From: Frankiaceae bacterium
Lineage (GTDB): Bacteria; Actinomycetota; Actinomycetes; Frankiales; Frankiaceae
Length of the DNA stretch: 7,151 nt
Assembly (NCBI GenBank): GCA_030840885.1
Contig: JAVEDQ010000123.1
Coordinates: forward strand, 1-7,151
Reading direction: 5' to 3'
Numbering within the stretch: position 1 is the stretch's first letter; every line of letters starts with the position of its first letter. Under the pieces are notes generated by a model. That model saw only the letters and a program-made list of their open reading frames with translations. It was not told the DNA's origin and made no database searches. The position numbers and the translations under genes were made by a program. This document shows positions 1 to 4,776 of the stretch, in pieces.

Positions 1-135
1 GCGGTCGCGTTCATGTACCTGGCCACCGAAGAACTGCTCGTCGAGGCGCACGCCAGCGGCGAAACCGCCGTGGGCAGCGTCGGCTTCTTCCTCGGCTTTC
101 TGATCTACCTCGTGCTGCACGAGCTGATCACCTGA
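1..135 (+). CDS. ZIP-family metal permease, C-terminal fragment
   Basis: The window opens inside this gene; only the last 44 codons and the TGA at 133-135 are present. The fragment contains the stretch YLATEELLVEAH followed by a final hydrophobic helix (FFLGFLIYLVLHELI). In ZIP (ZupT/GufA-type) transporters a late membrane helix carries an EEL..EAH motif that helps form the metal site, followed by one last helix, and this end matches that layout. ZIP proteins move divalent metals such as zinc, iron or manganese into the cytoplasm across the inner membrane. The next + strand gene, 229 nt on, is another polytopic membrane protein with glutamate motifs, which fits a metal-handling neighbourhood. 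The family call rests on about 44 residues, so another polytopic carrier is not excluded; substrate specificity cannot be read. Confidence 0.68.
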   Translation, partial: AVAFMYLATEELLVEAHASGETAVGSVGFFLGFLIYLVLHELIT

Positions 136-160
136 CAACGCCGTTGGCACACAACTTCAC

Positions 161-197
161 GTAACGGGGCAGACGCGCCGGGTTCTGTGTCCGTTAC
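161..197 (+). terminator. Inverted repeat downstream of the ZIP gene, possible terminator
   Basis: The arms GTAACGG (161-167) and CCGTTAC (191-197) are perfectly complementary. A second short stem, CAGA (170-173) with TCTG (184-187), stacks inside them across a small internal loop. The hairpin begins 25 nt after the ZIP stop. No T-tract follows, which is common for actinobacterial terminators but weakens the call. It could instead belong to the leader of the next gene, or be a protein-binding palindrome. Confidence 0.35.
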
Positions 198-230
198 CGC
201 AGTAGACGCCATGACAGGCGCACGCCAAAA

Positions 231-292
231 CCCCGAGAGGCGAGGGGAGGTAGCCATCGGCGCATGCTCTTCTCGGGGCACCACGGCTAGCC
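231..292 (+). promoter_or_regulatory. Structured 5' leader of the COG4280 gene (hairpin, possible pseudoknot)
   Basis: CCCCGAGA at 231-238 is a perfect complement of TCTCGGGG at 271-278, enclosing 32 nt. Inside that loop, TAGCC (251-255) can pair with GGCTA (285-289) just beyond the stem, giving an H-type pseudoknot layout. A further small hairpin (TCGAC 326-330 with GTCGA 335-339) lies between this element and the GGAAGG ribosome site at 353-358. The loop reads AGGGGAGGTAGC, one base longer than the AGGGGAGUAGC signature of yybP-ykoY manganese riboswitches, but the other conserved blocks of that class are absent. I therefore call only a structured leader; the function is unknown and the transcription start is not visible. 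Confidence 0.3.
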
Positions 293-364
293 TGCTGCTG
301 CCGGCGCGCGCAAGAACGGTGCCCATCGACTGCCGTCGAACGCCGCGCAGAAGGAAGGCTGACG

Positions 365-1117
365 ATGAACGGTGCCGTGCTCGTCAGCACCTTCTTCGCG
401 GCAGCGATCGAGGTCATCGAGATGGTCGCCATCGTCGTCTCGGTCGGGGTCGCCCGGTCCTGGCGAGCCTCTCTGGTCGGAGCCGCGGGCGGTCTGCTGG
501 TGCTGACCGTTCTCGTCGCGGTGCTCGGCACGGCCCTGCGGGACGTGCCCTTACGTCCGGTCCGGCTGGTGGTCGGGGCGCTGCTGCTCGTGTTCGGCCT
601 GCAATGGTTCCGGAAGGGTGTCTTCCGGGTGGCCCGGGACGGGTGGTCGGTCGGGCAGGGCGACGAGGACGTCGACCCGGCCGATGTCGGTCCGGACCGG
701 TTCGACTGGACGGGGTTCGTGCTGTCGTTCAAGGGCGTGTCGCTGGAGGGGCTCGAGGTCGCGGTCATCGTGGTCGCGTTCGGCACGGCCGCGCACGCCG
801 TCGGCTCGGCGGTCATCGGCGCCGCCGGTGCCGTCCTCGTTCTCGGACTCGTCGGCGCTACGACCTATCGTCTGGTGGCCCGGATACCGCGGCGGGCGCT
901 GCAGCTGTTCGTCGGCGCCATGCTCACGACCTTCGGGACCTTCTGGTCCGGTCAGGGGCTGTCGGTCAGATGGCCCGGCGACGAGCTGTCCTTGGCGTGG
1001 CTCGCAGCCGGGTACGTCGCCGTTGGCCTTCTGCTCATCCCTCAGGCGCGGCGCTGGCGTGACCAAGCCGGCGCACGCCTCGGCGGGGAGCATCTCGCGG
1101 GAGGAGCGGTCCGATGA
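365..1117 (+). CDS. COG4280-type duplicated membrane protein, possible cation transporter
   Basis: This 250-aa polytopic membrane protein has about seven hydrophobic segments (roughly residues 5-28, 36-58, 65-83, 117-140, 145-166, 179-198, 207-227). Residues 10-86 and 121-199 align with each other as two repeats: FFAAAIEVIEMVAIVVSVG matches SFKGVSLEGLEVAVIVVAFG, and VGALLLVFG matches VGAMLTTFG. Each half has a Glu-x-x-Glu in its first helix (E16/E19 and E128/E131). The halves are joined by an acidic cytoplasmic-type loop (GDEDVDPADVGPD). I recognise the COG4280 family of uncharacterised membrane proteins. The 3+3 helix duplication with paired glutamates recalls FTR1, GDT1 and LysE-type cation carriers, so metal or cation transport is an inference. 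The ATG has a good ribosome site, GGAAGG, 6 nt upstream. It overlaps the next gene by 4 nt. Confidence 0.82.
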   Translation: MNGAVLVSTFFAAAIEVIEMVAIVVSVGVARSWRASLVGAAGGLLVLTVLVAVLGTALRDVPLRPVRLVVGALLLVFGLQWFRKGVFRVARDGWSVGQGDEDVDPADVGPDRFDWTGFVLSFKGVSLEGLEVAVIVVAFGTAAHAVGSAVIGAAGAVLVLGLVGATTYRLVARIPRRALQLFVGAMLTTFGTFWSGQGLSVRWPGDELSLAWLAAGYVAVGLLLIPQARRWRDQAGARLGGEHLAGGAVR

Positions 1118-1335
1118 TCGTGCTGCGAGGGCTGCGGGCGTTCGTGGTCTTCTGGGTCGACTTCATCATCGGTGACGACTGGACGGTCGCGGCTACGGTC
1201 GTTGCCGCACTCGCCGGCACCTGGGGCCTGCACCACGTCCATGCCGCGGCCTGGTGGCTGCTGCCGCTCGCCGTCGTCATCATCACGACGATCAGCGTGC
1301 GGCGGACCGTCCGACGAGACGCCCGGCAGAGGTAG
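1114..1335 (+). CDS. Small two-helix membrane protein coupled to the COG4280 gene
   Basis: This is a 73-aa protein whose ATG overlaps the previous TGA as ATGA, the classic arrangement for translational coupling. GGGAGGAG lies at 1099-1106, upstream of the start. Two hydrophobic stretches (about residues 24-40 and 45-61) are preceded by an amphipathic N-terminal segment ending in FIIGDDW (residues 17-23). The C-terminus is very basic (RRTVRRDARQR), which by the positive-inside rule would put it in the cytoplasm. I do not recognise a characterised family. The coupling suggests a small partner or accessory subunit of the COG4280 protein, perhaps for assembly or stability, but that is inference from position. 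The TAG stop is at 1333-1335. Confidence 0.75.
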   Translation: MIVLRGLRAFVVFWVDFIIGDDWTVAATVVAALAGTWGLHHVHAAAWWLLPLAVVIITTISVRRTVRRDARQR

Positions 1336-1351
1336 GGGAGCTAGCGAGAGC

Positions 1352-1395
1352 GGGGCGACAACCGTCGGCTGCCCCAGGCGTGCTGCGCCCGACGG
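1352..1395 (+). promoter_or_regulatory. Two mutually exclusive hairpins before the Sm-like gene
   Basis: GGGGC (1352-1356) can pair with GCCCC (1371-1375). CCGTCGG (1362-1368) can pair with CCGACGG (1389-1395). The second element's left arm lies within the first element's loop, so the two cannot form together as simple hairpins. The second ends directly before the purine-rich ribosome site (GGGGGAGGGG, 1397-1406). It may be a terminator for the membrane-protein operon or a leader element. No T-tract is seen. Confidence 0.3.
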
Positions 1396-1412
1396 CGGGG
1401 GAGGGGCCGGTG

Positions 1413-1973
1413 ATGCGGTGGACTGCCCTGTTCGAGGACCTGGAGGCACAACTCGAAGCCGCCGATGCGGCCGAGCTCGAAGCCGAGGTCCGCGACCGGA
1501 CGCGCACCGAGTTCGCGCGGGTGGACCTCGCCGGGCGACTTCGTGCTGCTCTGCGGACCGAGCTGGCTCTCCAGCTGCGCTCGGGCGAGCGGCTCCGAGG
1601 GGAACTCGTCTCGCTGGGGGCGGATTGGTTGTTGCTCCAGGCAGAGGACGCCCTCGGCGGATCCGCGCCGGAGTCGTTGGTCCCGCTCCGCGCCGTACTG
1701 GTGGTGCGCGGCCTCGGGCCGGCGTCGGTGGAGTCGGGTGGCGCAGGGGGATCGGCAGGACGACTGGCAGCGCGGCTCGACCTGCGCACGGCACTGCGGG
1801 GCATCGCGCGAGACCGCTCGTCGGTCCGGATCACCACCGACGACGGGGCGCTGCTCAGCGGGGTCGTCGGGCGCGTGGGAGCTGATCACCTGGAGATGCC
1901 GGCGAGCCCACGGGACCGATCCGGCCCCGTGGTGCCGTTCGCCGGGCTCAGTCGGGTGCAGCGGCTGAGCTGA
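1413..1973 (+). CDS. Duplicated Sm-like-repeat protein, function unknown
   Basis: This soluble 186-aa protein has no membrane segment and no signal peptide. Residues 5-50 are a charged, Ala/Glu-rich helical region (LFEDLEAQLEAADAAELEAE). Two similar units follow, about residues 35-101 and 120-185. Each begins AR(V/L)DL, continues through a G..L.G.(L/V)..(L/V)GAD.L core, and ends in VP(L/F).....VR.L or VP......VQRL. The cores resemble the bent beta-sheet pattern of LSm/Sm-fold domains, so the protein may present two such folds; nucleic-acid binding is only a guess. I recall similar hypothetical proteins in actinobacteria beside HTH and SAF-domain genes. The start was chosen at ATG 1413, with the GGAGGGG site 6 nt upstream; GTG at 1410 is an immediate alternative. 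A longer in-frame start at 1254 would overlap the preceding gene and add low-complexity sequence, so I rejected it. Confidence 0.72.
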   Translation: MRWTALFEDLEAQLEAADAAELEAEVRDRTRTEFARVDLAGRLRAALRTELALQLRSGERLRGELVSLGADWLLLQAEDALGGSAPESLVPLRAVLVVRGLGPASVESGGAGGSAGRLAARLDLRTALRGIARDRSSVRITTDDGALLSGVVGRVGADHLEMPASPRDRSGPVVPFAGLSRVQRLS

Positions 1974-1979
1974 GCGGCG

Positions 1980-2033
1980 CCGGACTACTCGAGCGTGCTG
2001 GACTACTCGAGCGTGCCGGACTACTCGGGCAGT
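1980..2033. repeat. 18-bp tandem repeat, three copies, in a convergent gene junction
   Basis: The units are 1980-1997 (CCGGACTACTCGAGCGTG), 1998-2015 (one change, C to T at the second base) and 2016-2033 (identical for 12 bases, then diverged). The third copy contains the end of the leftward HTH gene. Because 18 is a multiple of three, the reverse strand has in-frame TAG stops at 2021-2023, 2003-2005 and 1985-1987. The repeats also carry two self-complementary CTCGAG sites (1988-1993 and 2006-2011) that could form a 6-bp stem with a 12-nt loop in either transcript. Confidence 0.85.
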
Positions 2034-2251
2034 TCGGCCCGGCCGAGCGGGTTCGCCTCAACGAATGCGCGTGTCTCGTTGTACGCCCGAGCGATGTAGT
2101 CCTCGAGCGCGCTCGCCTCCACGCGCCACTGCCCGCGGCCACCGACCTTGATGGCCGGGAGCTCACCGCTGCGCACCAGGGCGTACGCCTGGCTCGCCGA
2201 GATGTTGAGGACGTCGGCGACGTCGCTCAGCTGGAGGAACCTCGGGGTCAA
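2021..2251 (-). CDS. Excisionase-type (HTH_17) helix-turn-helix DNA-binding protein
   Basis: This 76-aa protein is close to a single winged helix-turn-helix domain of the MerR/excisionase type. FLQLSDVADVLNISASQAYALVRSGELPAIKV (residues 5-36) gives the HTH helices, with ASQAYALV as the recognition helix. GGRGQWRVEASALEDYI (37-53) gives the wing and closing helix, and an acidic tail ends at residue 76. It has the usual length of stand-alone actinobacterial members and no recombinase nearby, so it looks like a chromosomal regulator and not a phage excisionase. The only usable start is TTG (plus-strand CAA at 2249-2251): an in-frame stop lies 27 nt further upstream, and GGAAGGA sits 5 nt before the TTG. 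It is transcribed divergently from the CpaB/CpaE-like pair and may control that pair and itself. It differs from Streptomyces BldC in sequence. Confidence 0.85.
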   Translation of the reverse strand: MTPRFLQLSDVADVLNISASQAYALVRSGELPAIKVGGRGQWRVEASALEDYIARAYNETRAFVEANPLGRAELPE

Positions 2252-2256
2252 GGTCG

Positions 2257-2263
2257 TCCTTCC
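2257..2263 (-). promoter_or_regulatory. Ribosome binding site supporting a TTG start
   Basis: The reverse-strand sequence GGAAGGA lies 5 nt before the TTG of the HTH gene. There is no ATG or GTG in frame between the upstream stop (2279-2281) and the conserved domain, so this site decides the start. Confidence 0.7.
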
Positions 2264-2303
2264 GCGCTTCCGGCCGGTTCAGCCCAGGGCCCCGCGTTGA
2301 GCC

Positions 2304-2336
2304 CCGCAGACCATGCTTGCATGCGTTCACCTGCGG
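2304..2336. promoter_or_regulatory. Nested inverted repeat in the divergent promoter region
   Basis: The outer arms CCGCAG (2304-2309) and CTGCGG (2331-2336) enclose an inner perfect palindrome, CATGC-TT-GCATG (2312-2323). It lies between the divergent HTH and SAF-domain genes, so it could be an operator or form a hairpin in the leader of the HTH transcript. No binding protein can be assigned from sequence alone. Confidence 0.4.
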
Positions 2337-2355
2337 ACGCGCGCACCTGTGGACG
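2328..2355. repeat. 12-bp direct repeat, 4-bp spacer, candidate operator
   Basis: CACCTGCGGACG (2328-2339) and CACCTGTGGACG (2344-2355) differ at one base and are separated by CGCG, giving a 16-bp period. The right half also forms an imperfect palindrome with TCCCCAG (2362-2368) across CTGTGGA (2347-2353). Head-to-tail binding to direct sites is known for lambda Xis and for BldC, which share the excisionase/MerR-like fold. The divergently encoded HTH protein is therefore the natural candidate binder; this link is inferred. Confidence 0.45.
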
Positions 2356-2373
2356 AAGTTTTCCCCAGCCCTG

Positions 2374-2433
2374 CACTCAGAGTGACGATTCGGCGCAAGC
2401 TGCGGCACAATCGGTGACGAATACGTCGAATCG
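2374..2433. promoter_or_regulatory. Repeat cluster just upstream of the CpaB-like gene
   Basis: The region holds a perfect 11-bp palindrome, CACTC-A-GAGTG (2374-2384). It also holds a direct repeat, GTGACGATT (2382-2390) and GTGACGAAT (2414-2422), offset by 32 bp or about three helical turns. A 7-bp inverted repeat, CGATTCG (2386-2392) with CGAATCG (2427-2433), overlaps these. Any promoter for the SAF-domain gene should lie here, but I could not identify a convincing -35/-10 pair. Confidence 0.35.
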
Positions 2434-2442
2434 GAGGACCGG

Positions 2443-3189
2443 ATGGCTGTCGCCGCCCCCACCCGCCGCGCCCGTCCGGGCTCGGCGGCGACGTCGACAC
2501 CTGGGTCGTCGTCGACGTCCCCCTCGGCCTCACGCGGGCCGAGGCCGCGGTGGCGCGACGCCCGACTCCTGATCGGCTCGCTCCTGGTGCTGCTGTCCGT
2601 GGTCGTCGGGGCCCGGGTCGTAGCGGCCGCCGATGCGTCGGCACCGTGGGTCAGCGTGCGCGCCGACCTCCCCGCCGGGCATGTGTTGACCGAGGCCGAC
2701 CTCGCGACGACCGAGGCCCGGTTCGACCCCGAAGCGAGCCGGCACTACTTCCGCGTCGACAGCCGCTCGGCGCTGTTCGGCCGAGCCCTCGTCCTGCCGG
2801 TCACTGCCGGGACGCTCCTTCCGGCGTCCGCCGTCACCCCTGCAGGTGCACCGGCCTCCCGCGTCGTGCCGGTGCTGGTGCAGGCCGGGCGGGCGCCGGC
2901 GCTGCAACCCGGTGACCACGTCGACGTCTACGCCCTGGTCAAGGGAGCGCAGCCGGGCGCGGACCGCGAGGTGCTCGTCGTCGCCGGTGTGGAGTTCCTC
3001 GGCGGCGAGGTGCTGGGCTCCGGTGACACCGCAGCGCAGCTCAGGGTCGCCGTCAGCGACGCCGTCCGTGTCGTGGCGGCCAGTCGTTCGGACCGCGTTG
3101 ACCTGGTGCGCGTCGACGGCCCCGGCGCTACCGCGCCGGGAAGTCCGGCATCCGGGACGCCCACCGAAGCTCCCGGTCTGGGCGGCTGA
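2443..3189 (+). CDS. CpaB-like SAF-domain membrane-anchored protein
   Basis: This is a 248-aa protein with a Ser/Pro/Arg-rich cytoplasmic N-terminus (1-40) and a single membrane helix at about 41-63 (RLLIGSLLVLLSVVVGARVV). An extracytoplasmic SAF domain follows (about 68-133): WVSVRADLPAGHVLTEADL, then FGRALVLPVTAGTLLPASAV. A second RcpC/CpaB-like module follows (about 140-225), starting at VVPVLVQAGRAPALQPGDHVDVYAL. The C-terminal 20 residues are Pro/Gly/Thr-rich. CpaB/RcpC proteins belong to Flp/Tad pilus systems, where they act in the cell envelope near the outer-membrane secretin; actinobacteria lack that secretin, so the role here is probably different. The ATG has a GGAGG site 6 nt upstream. 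The CpaE-like gene follows after 3 nt, so cotranscription is very likely. Confidence 0.85.
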   Translation: MAVAAPTRRARPGSAATSTPGSSSTSPSASRGPRPRWRDARLLIGSLLVLLSVVVGARVVAAADASAPWVSVRADLPAGHVLTEADLATTEARFDPEASRHYFRVDSRSALFGRALVLPVTAGTLLPASAVTPAGAPASRVVPVLVQAGRAPALQPGDHVDVYALVKGAQPGADREVLVVAGVEFLGGEVLGSGDTAAQLRVAVSDAVRVVAASRSDRVDLVRVDGPGATAPGSPASGTPTEAPGLGG

Positions 3190-3192
3190 CGG

Positions 3193-4611
3193 ATGGCGTT
3201 GCAAGAGCCGTCCCCGTCGGCCGGCGGTCCGCTACCCGTGCTGTGCGCGGTGCCCGAACCCCACGTCGAGGAGTCGCTTCTCGCCCGGCTGGCGGACCGG
3301 CGCAACGGCCTGACCGTGGTGCGCCGCTGCGTCGACCTGCCCGACCTGCTCGCCGCAGCGCTCGCTGGCACCGCCCGGGTGGCGCTCGTGTCTACGGGGC
3401 TCCGCCGGCTCGATCGGGCGGCTGTCACCCGGCTCGTCGAGGCCGGTGTGGCCGTGGTCGGGGTCATTGACCGGACGGCCGACGAGCAGGCGGAGCGCAC
3501 CCTGCGCCAGCTCGGCGTGGACCACGTCGTCACGCTGCCGCCGTCGGGGACGGCGGGCGACGGCTTGGCTGATGCGGTGCGGACGGCCGTCAACGAACTC
3601 GAGCAGCGGCGCCGCGGCCCGCACGCCCTCCCACGGACGACTCACACCAGCGGCGGCACCGACACCGCGGCGTCCTCGCCCCTCGACGCCGGTGCCGACC
3701 CCGACTCCGACTCCGACAACGAGCCTGACGTCGAGCCGAAGCCCGGACGGGTGCTCGCCGTCTGGGGGCCCACCGGGGCACCCGGCCGGTCGTTCCTCAG
3801 CTGGCATCTCGCCGGTGAACTCGCGACGACGGGCGCGTCGGTGCTGCTCGTCGACGCCGATGTCTACGGCGGGACCCTGGCCCAGTACGCCGACGTCACC
3901 GACGAAGCGCCGGGGCTCGTCGCGGCCTGCCGCGCCGCGAACGCCGGGGCGCTGGACGTCGCCCGGCTCGCCGGCCAGGCCCGTCGCCTCCAGCTGACCG
4001 GTGGTGCGTCGCTGTCGCTGCTCACCGGGATCGGCCGGGCCAGCCGCTGGCCCGAGCTCCGTCCCGCGGCGCTCGCCCGGGTGCTCGACATCGCGCGCCG
4101 CACGGCCGCGACGACCATCGTCGACTGCGGGTTCAACCTCGAGGAGGACGAGGAGCTCTCCTACGACACCCTGGCACCCCGCCGCAACGGTGCGACCACG
4201 GCGGTGCTCGCCGCCGCCGACGAGGTCCTTGTCATCGGTTCGGCGGACGCGGTCGGGGTGCGGCGGCTGATCGTCGGGCTCACCGAGTTGCGGGAGACCC
4301 TCGACGCACAGGGTGCCGACCCGGTCGTCCGCGTGGTCGTGAACCGCGTCCGCGGCTCCCGACGCGAGCAGCGGGAGATCACCACCGCCCTCGCCCGGCA
4401 CGGCGACGTCGAGCCGGACCTGCTCGTACCGTTCGACCAGGACGCCGCCGACCGGGCCCTCGCGGCTGGTTCGCCGCTGTGCCAGGTCGCGCCCCGATCC
4501 CCGGCCCGCGTGGCGCTCGACGGGTTCGCCGCCGGGCTGCTTCCCGAAGTCCTCGTCCAGAGCCACGGTCGAGGCGCCGGCCGACGCCGCTGGCAGGTCC
4601 GCGCGGGCTGA
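3193..4611 (+). CDS. CpaE/TadZ-like (Ssd-type) ParA/MinD-family ATPase
   Basis: This is a 472-aa protein. Residues 14-135 form a receiver-like domain in which the expected phosphoacceptor Asp after the third strand appears replaced (VALVSTG, around S67). Residues 140-184 are a low-complexity acidic linker (DPDSDSDNEPD). Residues 186-450 form the ParA/MinD ATPase: P-loop GPTGAPGRS (192-200), Walker A' VLLVDADVYGG (217-227), Walker B TTIVDCG (307-313) followed by EEDEELSYDTLAPRRNGAT, and NRVRGS (384-389). The P-loop has Arg where Lys is usual and lacks the deviant-Walker signature Lys; I recall this GPTGAPGR form in the actinobacterial CpaE-homologue family (TIGR03815; M. tuberculosis Ssd, Rv3660c). 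Relatives position pilus/secretion machinery or affect septum formation. No cpaF or tad genes are in this window. Its start lies 3 nt after the previous stop. Confidence 0.85.
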   Translation: MALQEPSPSAGGPLPVLCAVPEPHVEESLLARLADRRNGLTVVRRCVDLPDLLAAALAGTARVALVSTGLRRLDRAAVTRLVEAGVAVVGVIDRTADEQAERTLRQLGVDHVVTLPPSGTAGDGLADAVRTAVNELEQRRRGPHALPRTTHTSGGTDTAASSPLDAGADPDSDSDNEPDVEPKPGRVLAVWGPTGAPGRSFLSWHLAGELATTGASVLLVDADVYGGTLAQYADVTDEAPGLVAACRAANAGALDVARLAGQARRLQLTGGASLSLLTGIGRASRWPELRPAALARVLDIARRTAATTIVDCGFNLEEDEELSYDTLAPRRNGATTAVLAAADEVLVIGSADAVGVRRLIVGLTELRETLDAQGADPVVRVVVNRVRGSRREQREITTALARHGDVEPDLLVPFDQDAADRALAAGSPLCQVAPRSPARVALDGFAAGLLPEVLVQSHGRGAGRRRWQVRAG

Positions 4612-4665
4612 TCGGCGCGCTGCCCCACACGGCGGCTCAGGAGGGCGGACACTGGCGCTACGGCC

Positions 4666-4696
4666 TTCGGACCTCCCCGTCACGGAGAGGTTCGGA
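4666..4696 (+). terminator. Hairpin downstream of the CpaE-like gene, likely terminator
   Basis: TTCGGACCTCCCCGT (4666-4680) and ACGGAGAGGTTCGGA (4682-4696) form a long stem with two G-U pairs and one C-A mismatch; the top would open into a small loop. It starts 54 nt after the CpaE-like stop. There is no T-tract. An alternative pairing of GGAGA with TCTCC at about 4706-4710 also exists. The rest of the 165-nt gap (4612-4776) shows nothing else I can name, and no clear promoter for the lipase gene. Confidence 0.45.
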
Positions 4697-4776
4697 ATCC
4701 GGTTCTCCTCCCACGCGGGCAGGCATCAGCACAGAGCTCCTAGCACGATGAGGTGCGGCATGAACGGTGACCGACG

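Noticed and set aside
243..364. yybP-ykoY manganese riboswitch
   Set aside because: Only AGGGGAGGTAGC resembles the class, with an inserted G. The conserved GGUGAGACC block near the 3' end is missing, so I call only an unassigned structured leader.
187..1062. Long + strand reading frame beginning in the leader and overlapping the COG4280 gene
   Set aside because: Its product is Arg/Gly-rich low-complexity sequence typical of an alternate frame of GC-rich DNA, while the overlapping frame encodes clear membrane helices with a ribosome site.
2021..2251. Phage excisionase or integrative-element gene
   Set aside because: The HTH type fits excisionases, but there is no integrase, attachment-site duplication, tRNA gene or other phage gene; neighbours look chromosomal.
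2347..2368. DnaA-box or origin-like element (CTGTGGA...TCCCCAG with TTTTCC)
   Set aside because: There is a single imperfect match and no cluster of TTGTCCACA boxes or dnaA/dnaN genes; an imperfect palindrome in a promoter region is the simpler reading.
3232..4683. 483-codon reverse-strand reading frame opposite the CpaE-like gene
   Set aside because: It is antisense to a gene with ATPase motifs, has biased Arg/Gly/Glu composition and no recognisable domain.
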